Counted from the stretch's first letter, positions 24,001-36,134 are shown. The stretch: 64,000 bases of DNA from Azadirachta indica (GCA_022749755.1 CM040440.1:13565269-13629268); one strand, 5' to 3'. Program-made: numbers and translations. The notes: generated by a model from the sequence alone, not told the origin.

Positions 24001-24399
24001 GCTAATAATCCCAGAAATGAAGAAAACATATTCCCGTGTCCACCATCATCCCCACAAAACAATGTTCATTGCCACAAAAGCATCTAGAAATATCGTCACT
24101 ACCTCTGTTAACAAACTTCCTTCAAATGGTGACTATATACTACTCTAAATACTTGTCATCCATTACGTATACGCATATAGAGTTTGGCAACATTAGCAAA
24201 ATTGTAGTTAAAGTATATTATGTTCGTTTAACAGTGAAGTAACTTAGGTGGAAATCTTAAAGACCGACATTATGACCTCACAAGGATAGTTGACTTACGC
24301 TAAAAACATATTCACATTGACTCTGATCCCCAATTAGAGAAGCTATGCATGAAGAATAATGGGTTTCCCAAGCGGACATCATCTTCCCCAGCCGATATA

Positions 24400-24850
24400 T
24401 AGTGAGCAAATCCAAAGGTAGTGAAGCAGGATCAAGTTCCCAGCAGTCCTTCAAATGGTCAGGAATCTCATCTCCAGTAAACTTCCTAGCAGGAATCTAA
24501 TGTGAAAACAAACGAACATTGTCCTTTTCAAACCATCTAATGGCGTGACATCCAATTTCCCGTCTCCTAAGTATTGTCTTGAACCCATCAACCTTCTCAA
24601 GATAGGCCATGCTTAATTCGTGCATTTCACTGTAAGTTGTCAAAAACACAACTATGTCGTAAGATCGTCTATCTCTAGCTGAAAGATTTCTTCCTTCTGC
24701 ACTCAAAGCTGCCTCGTTGTAGAGTGCCCAAACTAAACCTTTCTTTGGATAAATCTTGTAAACTTCTCTTGCTGCGCTTACACACTCTACAACATGTGAA
24801 AATATATTCAGAGAATCAATTGAAGTCTTCCTAGACACCTTGAATCTCCC
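24400..24850 (-). pseudogene. DUF3444 domain fragment (DnaJ-associated family)
   Basis: Minus-strand frame 24838-24497 reads EVYKIYPKKGLVWALYNEAA, then YDIVVFLTTYSE, AYLEKVDGF and WFEKDNVRLFSH. After an in-frame TAG (24497-24499) it continues IPARKFTGDEIP and CWELDPASLP. The order PKKG-W-LY, YDIV, L-KV-GF, FSH-IPA-TG, ELDPASLP is the DUF3444 domain, found at the C-terminus of large plant DnaJ-like nuclear proteins. No J domain or other part of the parent gene is here, so this is a broken fragment. The residue at the stop is normally Gln (CAG to TAG). Confidence 0.75.
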
Positions 24851-25375
24851 ACAAACTTAATCTGGCCTAAATAATTAATTCCATTCAGAATTGCAAGCAC
24901 TTCTCCTTTTTTCCTTTGAGCTTGGAATTTCTCGAATTTTTATTGTTATTCGTAAACTTAATTCGAATTTTCAAGACACAGCTACCGGTTGATTTAATTA
25001 ATACGTCAATTTTCTATATTTGTTAGAGTTTTAAATCCAATTATTTCTCTTTCTCAAGTTTCAACTTTTCTTTAGGGATTTAATATATATATCGTCCGTA
25101 TAGAGAAAACATGTATTCTTCTCCTTTTCTTCCTTTTTTTTTTTTTTTTGAGAGTCAGGGATTGTTCATTATGCTAACTTAACTTTTAATTGTTTTAATT
25201 TATCTTAGAGTAATTATGTTTATTTTTTAAATTTGTTTTTTATTTTGCCTAATTTTAAAAATTTAATTAAGTTTATTACATATCTTGATATAAATATCAT
25301 ATTTCATAACATAAAAAGAAAAATACAGAGCATTTAAATTTAGATAAATTTAGAATTCAGATTAATTTAAATACC
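24851..25375. other. Intergenic, partly SAUR-unit repeat
   Basis: About 24990-25370 resembles 10390-10760, the upstream side of SAUR 1. No gene is seen and no SAUR lies immediately beside it on that side, so this is probably a displaced piece of an older unit. Confidence 0.55.
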
Positions 25376-25565
25376 ATCTTCCCATGCAAAGTTAACGGTG
25401 CCAAACTCGCTTGCCTTGAAAGCTGTAATCTGCTGCAATCAACGGTCACTTCTCGTTAACCTTATTCTATCGCAAATGACACAATCACAACCTCCTTCTC
25501 ACAAATCACTTCTGTGATTGTGAACTACTACTGCTTTTGCTTTCATCTTGCAACTTTTTCTCATT
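25376..25565 (-). pseudogene. NAC C-terminal remnant beside SAUR 2
   Basis: Short matches to the 14739-15679 NAC pseudogene (ATCTTCCCATGCAAAGT, AACCTTATTCT, CTTCTGTGATT, CTACTGCTTTTGCTTTCATC) in the same order, with deletions. Non-coding now. Confidence 0.6.
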
Positions 25566-25848
25566 GACAAGAAGAAAAGTTAAAATATGATATTCAGGCA
25601 GCCAGAAAAATAACAAAATTATAAATTTCCAGGTTTCAACACGAAATAAACAAGCTACAGCAAAATAACTTCAATTAAACGATTCTCTGTATTTCGTTTC
25701 TATATCTTGGACGCAGGTTTATGTATAACTATACAATGCCATGGATCAAACAAAACAATAACAATCACATGAACTGACTTACGTGGGAAAACAGGAACAT
25801 TACAATAAAATATTGGCTGTCCTGATTTTCGCCGACTCGATCTGAAAA

Positions 25849-26175
25849 TCACAACCGTCCTAGTGCTTCTTGCCTAGCTTGCTTCAGCAGCCGATCAAAT
25901 AACTGAGTTGTGCATCCGAGATTGATCGGACCGTCAATTTTAAAATCGAAATCAACATCTTCTGACTGCTCCATCAATTCTTTAAACCTGGGTAAGCGGA
26001 TATACTTCACCGGAACATCGTATCTCTTCTTGTGTTCTTCACCAACGTACATTGGTACGCAACCCTTCCGAGCTTCAACAATCAAAGGTCCTTCGTAGCT
26101 ACTCTTGGAACCACCAACGCTCAACTTCTTCATGAGTGCGCCGAGACTCTTTCGAACAGATCTTCTGCAGAACAT
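25849..26175 (-). CDS. SAUR-family auxin-responsive protein (2 of 5)
   Basis: An intronless 108-aa frame with the full SAUR core: RKGCVPMYVGEEHKKRYDVP, VKYIRLPRFKELMEQSEDVD, FDFKIDGPINLGCT. Compared with the 114-aa copies it lacks a six-residue piece (EGYKTA region) before the core. The C-terminus reads FDRLLKQARQEALGRL. The promoter looks weaker: only TATAA in a GTATAATT context about 66-70 bp upstream. The frame is intact, but expression is less certain than for the other copies. Confidence 0.87.
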   Translation of the reverse strand: MFCRRSVRKSLGALMKKLSVGGSKSSYEGPLIVEARKGCVPMYVGEEHKKRYDVPVKYIRLPRFKELMEQSEDVDFDFKIDGPINLGCTTQLFDRLLKQARQEALGRL

Positions 26176-26240
26176 GTTGATGATTATTATCTACCGCTTT
26201 CACAACCAGGAAAAGAGAAAATAGAGAGGTGGTGTTTGAA

Positions 26241-26245
26241 TTATA
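26241..26245 (-). promoter_or_regulatory. Weak TATA-like box of SAUR 2
   Basis: TATAA in AGTATAATTC on the minus strand, at the position homologous to TATATATA in SAUR 1 and 5. Partial loss of the box. Confidence 0.4.
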
Positions 26246-26249
26246 CTTG

Positions 26250-27050
26250 GGCAAATTCCGACTGTAATTACAGATTAGAAATTCCAAACTCAATTAGGAG
26301 ATTGATATCTCAGTTCGAGGAAACCCCGCTTCCTAAACTTGATGGACCAATCACACTACCTTGCTACCACAGATGTCGAATTTTAGGACACATATACTTC
26401 TTGATTTAACTAATTAATAATTCAGTTTTTTATTTCAAATCCAATTATTTCTCTTTCTCAAGTTCTAAATTTCCTCCTATTGATTTAATACATATCGTCT
26501 TTACAAGGACAATATATATTCTTCAAGTTCTTGTTTTCAGAGTTAGGGGTTTGTTTATTGTTCTAGTTTAATTTTTAATTGTTTGAATTTATCGATTTGG
26601 AGTAATTAAATATGTTTGCTTTTTTAATTTAATGAAAAATTTAAAAAAATTATCAAGTAAAAAATAAATTTTTTATTTATTTAAATTCAAAAATTCAATT
26701 AAATTTATTATATATTTTTATATAAGTATCATATTTCATAACAAAAAAAAAGCAAAATATTGAGCATTTAAATTTAGATTTATTTAAATTCACATTAATT
26801 TGGAATTAAAAAAAAAAGCCCCTAACATAGAAATGTAATTTTTTTTTTGGTCAATCATAATCCACGTTCTGTTTTAAGATAAAGAACGATTTAAGAAAAA
26901 TATGTGAAGAACAAGAAAAAGTAAACTAAATTGTGGCATTATGTAACCTAGAAATAGGAAAACAAATTAACACAATATGATTGAACTTATTAAATTTACA
27001 TTCATTGCTAATAGTACATACATTAAAAATTAGAAATATTTTACTACTTG
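26250..27050. other. SAUR 2 upstream spacer
   Basis: No gene seen. Matches 10240-10980 until the inverted-repeat insertion begins near 27051. Confidence 0.6.
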
Positions 27051-27060
27051 TTGATATCAG

Positions 27061-27478
27061 ATTTCATCGTCGCCTAATATCAACTATTAAATTTATTTTT
27101 TTATTTAAAAAAAGACTTTTTTTTTCTATTCTTTCTTTTCTTTATATATTTAGTGATTCATTAAATTATTTGAAAAATTAATTCAAGTAGAATTCTAATT
27201 AGAGGTAATGTAGGATTTAGTGGAATTTTAACTAGAGATCATTATGTATTCTAGATTATGTATAATTCGGATGAAATAAGACTTATCTTAAAAAACTCTT
27301 CATTAATTTTGACCTAAATTAAAAAAAAAAATTGATTAGAGTTTTATAAATTTAAACCTTTATCTTTTGGCCTTTTATTATTTAATATAGATCTCACAGC
27401 TATCTTGTTGGGGTAATATGCAGATAAAAAATCAACTTAACTTTGAATGTTCAAAAAATGGTTCAACAGTAAGTCCCT
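27061..27478 (+). repeat. Left inverted arm
   Basis: Inverted match to 30793-31208, with shared words GTGATTCATTAA, AATTCAAGTAGAATTCTAATT and AAGATAAAGG-type words, ending at AAGTCCC. Roughly 80% identity by eye. Confidence 0.75.
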
Positions 27479-28510
27479 CGGTTTTAAAAGTGACGTAATT
27501 ACTATTTGAAACTAATAAAGAGCCCAAAAATCCAATATTTTTTGCCAAAATTTCTAGGATCACTTATTCTCTTTTTATATGATAATTTTAAATGAAATAA
27601 TTAATGTTTTATTGTTTGAGGAATGATAAAGGATATGTCTTAATTAAAGAGGCCCTGATTAATATAATGTGATAAGTAAATTTTATATTCTTAAATAATT
27701 TGTCTGTGACTCTTCACCTTCTTAGTTTTCAACAAGTCGTAGAAAAATAGATGACTTTTTATTAGCAGAGAGTGAGATCAAATGAAGAGATTAAGTGGTA
27801 TTAAGTTCAAGGTTTTTATTTCCTTTTTAATGAAGGTTCTTTTCTATATAGTTTTACTTGTAAACTTGTGCTTTATTTTTTTTCTACTTCTGATTGGCAT
27901 TTTTTTTATGTTGTTATTGTTCATTTTTCCTTTTTCATTATGCATTTCTTTGCTCAGATAATAGGGTATTTTATTGTAATTTTTTCTTTTAATCAAGATA
28001 TCAGTGTTAAGTAAGTATATAACTTTTGTTTCCTTAGATTTTTAAAGTTGGTATAGTAAAGGTATAATGTTTGGTTTTGTTAGGCTAGATGTTGGCGCAA
28101 CAGAGGTATATTTATTTTTATCTCTCTGGACTTTACATTTTGACACTGTGGAGATGCATAATTTTGGCTTATTTGAGTGAAAATCGAAAACTTTGTGGTA
28201 TATTTTTGTGTACATCTACATTTTGTAACTTGGCATCAAAAGGTGTATATTTAGCTCATCTGAGTAGGCAATCAATATTTTAGCGGTATTAAAAGACTTA
28301 ATTTTATTTACTATAAGGGTAATATGTCGGTATTTTATTTTTTGATAGCTTGAGAGGAATTTCTTCTATTTATTGTGAGAATGATTTTTGGTAGTTTGAG
28401 GGAATATTGTTTTATTGACCAGCTTTTGGTAGTCTGAGAAGACATTGTTTTGTTTACCGCGAGAGAGATTTCTAGTAGTTCAAGTGGAATTTATTTTATT
28501 TACTACGAGT

Positions 28511-28800
28511 GAGGATTTTGGTATTGCGTGCATGCATGTGGCTCTTTTGAATAGATAATGTCGGTACCTTGTGGGTACAATTTGGTCATTCCAAATGTAG
28601 TAATTTTTGGCGTTGCATGAATATGTATGGTTCTTTTGAGCTAATGATGTCAGTACCTTCTGCATATGATTTAGTCCTTATGGACTTAGTGATTTTTGGC
28701 ATCACGTGGATACGTGTGGCTTTTTTAGTAGATGATGTTGTGAGTATTATTTAATGCTTCTGAACTTTGTAATTTTAGCAGCCGGGAGCTGCAGTGTTTG
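28511..28800. repeat. Degenerate tandem repeat, unit about 89 bp
   Basis: Units start at about 28511, 28600, 28689 and 28769 with the pattern GTAATTTTTGGC(A/G)TTGC. The first three share GG-ATGATGTC-like and GGTACC/AGTACC blocks. It lies inside the inverted-repeat element. Confidence 0.75.
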
Positions 28801-28844
28801 GCCTTTTTTTGGAAATAGTTTTGGTAGTGTCAGTGTTGGGCCCT

Positions 28845-29080
28845 CCTAAGCATAATATTGGCAGCACAGAGCTGCAATCTAAGCATAGTTTCAGCAACGC
28901 GTTTCTGCAGTGTTTTACCCTTTTGCATATAATTTTGGCAGTGCAGAGCTGTAGTATAAGTATAATTTTGATAGCACAAAGCTGTAATGTTGGGCCCTTG
29001 TGGGCATTAAAGCTAGCACGGCAGAGGTGCATTGACCTAACCCTCATGGAATAATAAAGTTGGCACAGCAGAGGTGCATA
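28845..29080. repeat. Degenerate short tandem repeat, unit about 35-45 bp
   Basis: About six units built on ATAAT(T)TTGGCAGCACAGAGCTGCA variants (about 28850, 28884, 28925, 28960, 29009, 29053). The AGAGCTGCA/CAGAGGTGCA core is well kept although the rest varies. Confidence 0.75.
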
Positions 29081-29089
29081 GTATAATTA

Positions 29090-30792
29090 GAAATAATACT
29101 AACTCTAATGTTCTCTCTTTTTTGGTATTATTGTTTTCTATTTATGCTAGTAATTGAGAATTTTTTCTAAATTGTGAAGATAGTTATACAATTATAAACA
29201 TAAAACAAAAAACTACGAAGATAATTTTAAAATCATTTAATAATGAATTAAAAATAATATATCGTCAATTCAAGGCACAAATATAGTATGTTTATAAATA
29301 AATTATAATTTTTTTAGGCCATATTATAGATAATTAAAAATTATTAATTGCACAAGAATTATCTTAATAAGTCATTAGGGTCAAATATTGAATTTTCAGA
29401 CAATTTTGATATAAATTGTAAATATTCAAAGCCAAATAGTAAAATAATCAATGGATAAAGAGAAATAAAATGTAAATATTGTATTAGAATAATATATGCC
29501 TCTAGACTCGAATGATATTATTATTAATAGAATGAGACTTATATAGGACTCAATTGATATTTATTTTCCGACCATAATGATATCAAAGCCAAATACTACG
29601 GTAATGTTTTCGAATAAATTCAACTATATTTAATTTTAGACTCTAATGATATTTTATATTGGACTTGACTAATATTTTATTTAAATTACATATTGACAGT
29701 GATTGATGTTTTATTTTTTATTTTTATTCATTCAATTAATTATTTTCTATTTAAAAAAAAATAATTATTTTCTTGTTCCTAGCGTTACCTTTTTTCTCTA
29801 TGACAAATCATGTGTCACAAACAGTTGTTTAGTTTCACTTTTGTAATTTACCAATTAGAATCATAAAAGAATATGTTGTTGTAGACTCCAATAATAAAAG
29901 GTCACGTCATCAAATTGCCAAGACACTGAAAGAAGAAATTAAAGAGAAAAGAAAAGGAGTTCAAATTATCACTTATATTGTCTAAAATTAAAGAATGGCT
30001 CAAAACTAATTAAATTTAGCACTAGAAGTTACTGTGAAATATTCATAAGATAAGACTATTTGCTATTTTGTAAGTTGGGTTTAATGAAAATTTTCATAAA
30101 CTACTTTATAACATTGATTATTATCCGAACATTAGGAGGAGACATGTTTAATAGCAGGAAATCACACTTGGAAAGAAAGAAAATGTGATGCCCAAACTGG
30201 TGACAAACTTTGAATTTTCAAATGAATCAAATTTCAAATTCAAATGATATCTGATAATTGCCTTCAAAAAGATGCAAAAGGCTAAAAGACAGCCAACCCA
30301 TCTTCCTTATCAGTTAAAGTGACAGGTTCACGATATTCTGGCAAGAATCTATATATCTTTAAAATTGACAAATGATTAACACAACCCAAAAGGGAAAGGA
30401 AGAGAACCCAAGTTTAAGAAGAATGACATACATATCACAAATTTAAAACCAAACGCAAAGAATCCAAAACTAGCAAATAGAGAAAGTTCATATATCAGCT
30501 CATCAAAATTTAGACCTTTCAAATATATGGAAATATGCATAAAAATGTATAGAGAAAATGCAAAATGGATTATAAGAATTTACCTTTAAAATGGAGAAGT
30601 TATGAGAGGACTATAGATTCCCATAGAAGATGGTACGACAGTTGTCACTTATCACTCATGTTTCCTTTTTTTATTTAAATGTGGTAACTTATGCTTTGCT
30701 ATGAAATTTTGTTGGCGTAATAACCTTCTCTTAAATAATAAGAAATTGGCTTTTTTTCCTTTTCTCACAAACAGTGCTAATTGTTGATATCA
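29090..30792. other. AT-rich interior of inverted-repeat element
   Basis: No gene, tRNA or recognisable domain seen in either strand. Confidence 0.5.
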
Positions 30793-31208
30793 GGGGACTT
30801 AATGTTGAACAGTTTTTCCAATATCCAAAATTAAGTTAATTTTTTATCTGCATTTTGCTCTAATAAGATAGCTATTAGATCTAATTAAAGAATAAAGACC
30901 AAAAAGATAAAGGTCCAAATTCATAAAACTTTAATCAATATTTTTTATTTAGGTCAAATCTAATGAAAATTTTTTTGGAATAAGTCTTATTTCATCTGAA
31001 TTATAGGTAAGTCAGAATACTGAATGATCTGTAATTAAAATTCCACGAAATCCTAAATTACCCTCAATTAGAATTCTACTTGAACTAATTTATTAAATAA
31101 CTTAATGAATCACTGAGTATATAAAGAAAAGAAAGAATAGAAAAAAGGGAGTTTTTTTTTCACATAAAAAAATAAATTTATTAGTTGATATCAGGTAACG
31201 AAATTTGG
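30793..31208 (-). repeat. Right inverted arm
   Basis: Partner of 27061-27478. It is flanked on both sides by GTTGATATCAGG-like words (about 30783 and 31184), which may be an independent small duplication. Confidence 0.7.
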
Positions 31209-32157
31209 TATGAACAGTACTCAAACCTTTTTTTTGGGGGGTCAAAATTTAATTAGTAATATTCTCCTCCTGTTCTTCTTCTAAAATAACTTTATCATCT
31301 TCTGGTTTTAAATTTGAAAAGGTTTTCTTCCAATTAATACCAACAAGAATATATCTTTAATCTTTTTTTTTAAAAAGATAAAGTTAGTATTCTTTGTATC
31401 TCTCATGCTAATAAGAATATTGTAGAGAAAATAATTCTTTTATAATTTCTTACAACAAAAATATTTGGAAATATATTAAAATCAAGGTAGAAATCAAAGA
31501 CATTCATATAGTAATAAGGTTTCCAAGTTCGTTATGGAAATCCTATTGAATTTAATTAATTAATTTGTTGATGTTATTAATTCTTCATCAATACTATTTA
31601 AAATTCAACTTCAAGAGATTTATATGTAAGTAAGACAGGACAAAACAATTTGGAACCCGAAAGACCAAACCAAATTAAACTGAAATCAATGGATTTGATT
31701 TAGGGCTAGTTCCAAAATCATGTATAAATGATGTGCTCATTACCAACAGAGTGCCATGCAAGCTTCCTTACCTTTAAGTTAGAAGATAATATTAAATCTT
31801 ATTGATAAACAGTAACACTTAATTATCTGTTAAAGAAAACTTTTGTCAATCCTCTCCTATTTGACTGAGTAATTGAGTGGAATATATATGGAAAAAGTAA
31901 AGTTTGGAAGAAATTATTTGAGGAGCAAAGAGAAAACATGCTTTACTTTTTCATAAATATGAAGAAGAAAAGTAAGAAAGGCTCAAGAATTGACTGCATA
32001 ACAGAACTTGGAACGTAGAGGTTGCACAAGAATACCAAAATCTATTCCCTCGATCATAAAACGAATATTAATAATTGTAGGGATGAGTATGTATCTACCG
32101 AAAAAACAAAAAAGAAAAGATAAAGGAAGATGATGAGGAGGAAGTAATAGCTTCTTA

Positions 32158-32166
32158 TACTTTCGA
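32158..32166. repeat. MULE target-site duplication, left
   Basis: TACTTTCGA, matched by TACTCTCGA at 33706-33714. Paralogues read ACTTTCCAAGATATAATG without interruption. Confidence 0.85.
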
Positions 32167-33705
32167 GGGAGAATGCCCGATTCCTCCTTGTTGTTTGACT
32201 TAATGCCACGATACTCACTTATTATTTTTCTAATAACCTGAATCCCCCTTCTATTAGTTGACTAGAGTGAGTATAATAACATGTGAGTCTTTAAAGTTTA
32301 GCATGTTAATTTAAATAGTCTTAATAATTTAAAAATACTCATAAAAATCTTAATTTATTAAAAAATAATAAATTATCCCCTTATATAATAATAATTAGTT
32401 AAAAAGTTATTTTCAATTCCTAAATTGAAAATAAATATAAAAAAAAAATAATATATTTTATTTTATTACACATTGATAAATAATTTATAAATTGTCTTTT
32501 GAATATAAATTTATTTAAACTTTGAATTTCATTTTAACATGATATTCATAAATTGAAAGATCAATTTTATAATTTTAAAAAAAATAAAATAATAATAATA
32601 TTTTACCTATTTTGAAAATTATAAAATTGATCATCTAATTTTATTGTATATTTAGATAAATTTATCATGTTTAAAAAACTTTAAATTTTAGATAAATTTT
32701 TATTCAAAAAATTATTTATATTGACTAACACATATGAAGAACAATATATTAAAAAAAAATCATATTATTATTATTACATTTACAAATCTATATATATAAA
32801 CTGATATGATAATATTATGTCATATTACTATATATTCTATATTTAATAAACATTTTTAGTTTGAAGTATTTTGTAGTTGTGAAATTCATTCTTTTAGTTT
32901 AAAATATAATTTTTTTTAATTATAGAACTCATTATTGTTTCAAATTCTGAAAAAGAATTAATTATATGTGAATCTCTAAAGTTTTTAACATTAACTTGAC
33001 TACTACTAGCTAATAGTTTCAAAAATATTCATGAAATGCTCAATTGGTTAAAAAATAATGTTTATAACCTTATTTAATAGTAGTTGGCTAACAAAATTAA
33101 TGGTAATTAGCTAAAACAAAAACAATAAATAAAATATTAAATATATGTTTATAATACCTATGTAATATTGAATTGTTAATAATTATAAAATTTTATAATT
33201 ATATTATAGAACAATAGTTTATGATTATATATAATTATAAGTATTGTATTATAATATATTTTTATTTTATATATTAATATTTATTTATGATTTATTTTAT
33301 TTATTTTCTAATACCTAATTAATATTGAATTGTTGATATATTTTAAAGTAAATAAACTTATATTTTAATTATAGTATATTAATAAATACTTATATTCAAT
33401 GTGTTATATAAAATATATATATATTATTATTTTAATATTTATTTTCAATTAAGAGTTGAAAATAATTTTTTAGTTAATTACTATTATATAAGGGTGTAAT
33501 TGTTATTTTTTTAATAAATTGAAATTTTATAGGTATTTTTAAAACTATTAGGACTATTTAAGTTAATAGGTTAAACATTAAAGACTCACATGTTATTATA
33601 CTTAATTTTGTCAACTAATAGAAGAAAAATTCGAGATACTGTATAAATAATAGGAAAAATATTGGAGTATTAGATCAAACAATAGAGGGAAATGGACATT
33701 CTCTC
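32167..33705. mobile_element. Non-autonomous MULE with long terminal inverted repeats
   Basis: 1539 bp, no coding capacity, very AT-rich. The ends read inward as GGGAGAATGCCC and GAGAGAATGTCC, and the inverted similarity continues for about 250 bp (both arms contain TTCTATTAGTTGAC, GTATAATAACATGTGAGTC and ATAATTAGTTAA-like words). A 9-bp duplication flanks it. The tips differ from those of the MULE at 18168, so it belongs to another family. A third degenerate copy of the arm words lies internally at about 32965-33120. Confidence 0.88.
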
Positions 33706-33714
33706 TACTCTCGA
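33706..33714. repeat. MULE target-site duplication, right
   Basis: TACTCTCGA; partner of 32158-32166. Confidence 0.85.
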
Positions 33715-33815
33715 AGATATAATGAGAAGGTTTCAAGGGAGTAATATGTCTACAGTTGAACTATTGGATAGCATGTAGAATGTTGTTGAGAGGTTTCAAC
33801 ATGTAGTATCTATTA

Positions 33816-34770
33816 GGAATGGCAATAAGACCGAGACCCCCATCCTTGACCCTTTCCCTGTCCCTCTCCTCAACTCCGCACCCCTCACTATCCTTGTTAT
33901 GATCAAATCAGGGACAAATCGAGAAGTCCCCTATTTGTGCCTAAAATTCTTGGCTTGTCCTTGGATCAGTTTGATCCTATTTGACTTCAAAATTGAATAA
34001 AAATATATTGCAATTACATGGATTTGATTTTGAAACATAGAGGAAGTTGAACAACTAACTTTACATCACTTACATTTTAACAAGTTTTCTCCCATAATAA
34101 CTAAATGATAAAAATAAACGAAAAATTGAAAATAACTGTTAGAATAATAGAAAAGTTATACCATATGAATAATGAGAATATATGATCAATATGATATTAC
34201 ATTACATCAATACATATTTTTTAAAGATATGTTATATTTTTCTACTTATTGTCTATTGTAAAATATTTTTATTTTAATTAACAAAATTAAAGTTACATAC
34301 TAGTTATTTAATGGTAAAATACTTAAAACTCTTCTTTCTTATGAGAAAGGAGATTTGAGTCTCACAGTTATTTCGGGTAGATTTTTTTTAAATTAAGAAT
34401 AGATTTTATTCAAATTATCAGAAATTTTTATGACAGTACCAAATTTACAACTATTATGACTTCTAGTAAATTTTGGCCAAATTGGCAAAAATATTTTCTT
34501 TTAATAGAAACTCTCTTCTTTCTTATCAGGATAGATATTAGAGATCCACAATAATTTTGCAAAGATTTTCCTTAAATTAGGAACAAATTTTGATCAAATT
34601 ATCAAAGATTTTTGCGGATGGCACTAAATTTGTAGCTATCCTGACTTCTAATAAATTTTGGCCAAATTGATCGAAACTTTCTTGACAAGGTTAACCGGAA
34701 ACTTACAACTATGCTAACTTTTGATAAATTTTTTATCTTGTACAGGCACATTACACATGTAATTACATAA
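33816..34770. repeat. Dispersed repeat following plus-strand NAC remnant (unit C)
   Basis: Homologous to 12076-12942, starting TTAGGAATGGCAATAAG, with the same doubled AGATTTTGGCCAAATTGG-like module near 34430-34670. No coding content. Confidence 0.75.
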
Positions 34771-35653
34771 TGTTGAAAAAATTTCGCTCCATCCTATGCA
34801 CTAATTAAAATGGAAAAGAGAAGAAATAAACTCTATAACAGATTAAGCGAGCCACACGAGTTGTAGTCTCACATGGTTGAAAAAGAGATTTTTTGTTTTT
34901 TTTGCATTTTAAAAATATTTTTTTTTGAAAAAATTAAAATAATATTGTAAAAAATGAATAAAGTTATTTAACGTTGTGTGTTAAAACAATTTCTAAAATA
35001 AAATGCAAATAAAAATATTATTATATTATTTTTAAAGATAAATAAATTAGTTATTTTTTAATTTTTTTTTCAAATTGAGTTATATAATAATTTTTATTTT
35101 AAGATACTATTATATTAATTTTGTGAATTAAATTAGATTTTCGGAGATTTTATAAAAATACATAAAATTTCTCAATAAAATTAGAATTACGAAACACCTG
35201 AATGATTTTGCTTACACCTAATTGGCTTTCAAACTTGGCATAAAATGAGCTATTTTATTAGTCTAAATATCCCCTTATTACTGTTTACAATTCAAGCCGT
35301 CTAAAGCACCCAGGGACACAAAACCAACAATGGCGGCTACTTATAATACAGTTACTATTCTAATTTATGTACACAAACTCCATGCTGAATTTTTATATTT
35401 ATGATAACTGAGAAGAAACAATTAACATTATCCTTCAACAATTAAGATTTGGAAGAATCAAACATTAATCATTAATTAATATTTGAACATGGAAATTAAG
35501 CAGCATATGGGGCATCATTAATTCTTGGTAAACAATAACAATCACATGAACAAACAAACTGATTTACGTGGGAAAACAACACTAACATTAATTACAAATA
35601 CAATATTATAATTAGCTGTCCTGATTTTGATTTTCGCCGACTCGATCTGAAAA
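34771..35653. other. Intergenic DNA before SAUR 3
   Basis: No gene seen. The last 130 bp resemble the 3' flank of the other SAUR genes (AAACAATAACAATCACATGAAC...GATTTTCGCCGACTCGATCTG). Confidence 0.5.
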
Positions 35654-36001
35654 TCACAACTGTCCTACTGCTTCTTGGCTAGCAGCTTGCTTCAGCAACT
35701 GATCGAATGCCTCAGTTGTGCATCCAAGATTGATTGGACCGTCAATTTTAAAATCGAAATTAACGTCTTCTGACTGCTCCATCAATTCTTTAAACCTGGG
35801 TAAGCAGAGATACTTCACCGGAACATTGTATCTCTTCTTGTGTTCTTCACCAACGTACATTGGTACGCAACCCTTCCGAGTTTCAGCGGTCTTGTAGCCT
35901 TCAAAAGTCACAAGTCTTTCGTAGCTACTCTTGGAACCACCAATGCTCAACTTCTTCACCAGTGCGCCAAGACTCCTTCGAACACATCTTCCGTAAAACA
36001 T
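35654..36001 (-). CDS. SAUR-family auxin-responsive protein (3 of 5)
   Basis: An intronless 115-aa frame with the intact SAUR core (RKGCVPMYVGEEHKKRYNVP, VKYLCLPRFKELMEQSEDVN, FDFKIDGPINLGC, FDQLLKQ). It differs mildly from SAUR 1: MFYGRC start, RYN instead of RYD, one extra Ala near the C-terminus. Its upstream region is of the second promoter type shared with SAUR 4, not that of SAUR 1, 2 and 5. A modest TATA-like box lies about 127 bp upstream. Confidence 0.9.
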   Translation of the reverse strand: MFYGRCVRRSLGALVKKLSIGGSKSSYERLVTFEGYKTAETRKGCVPMYVGEEHKKRYNVPVKYLCLPRFKELMEQSEDVNFDFKIDGPINLGCTTEAFDQLLKQAASQEAVGQL

Positions 36002-36126
36002 GTTTGATGATTGTATACAAAACTGGATGAGAAAATAGAAAGGTGGTGTTTGAATTTACGAGAGTTTTTGATTCTGGGGAGTGGAAACTGTTATTGATGA
36101 GCTCTTCGGGAATGACCAAGGGTTAC

Positions 36127-36134
36127 AGATATAG
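36127..36134 (-). promoter_or_regulatory. TATA-like box of SAUR 3
   Basis: CTATATCT on the minus strand, aligned with the TATATATA run of SAUR 4 and flanked by the same CATTCCC-AAGAGCTCATCA leader words. Confidence 0.45.

Larger units (their letters stand above)
27061..31208. mobile_element. Inverted-repeat-bounded insertion, unclassified
   Basis: Long inverted arms of about 400 bp (27061-27478 and 30793-31208) bracket about 3.3 kb. The paralogous SAUR-NAC spacer at 10970-11000 is continuous across this point, so it is an insertion. No transposase frame was found. Arm tips are imperfect and a target duplication is not clear (TTTACTACT versus ACAGTACT are candidates). The motif GTTGATATCAG recurs at the arm borders. 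A non-autonomous or foldback DNA transposon is likely. Confidence 0.6.
31750..33815 (+). pseudogene. NAC-domain remnant, plus strand (unit C), split by a MULE
   Basis: Homologous to 11541-12075. The left part (31750-32157) holds the same TTTGGAAGAAATTATTTG and AAGAAGAAAAGTAAGAAAG words; the right part (33715-33815) holds the VELLDSM and VERFQH block. A 1539-bp non-autonomous MULE sits between them. The gene was probably already broken, since stop codons also occur in the flanking parts. Confidence 0.65.
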
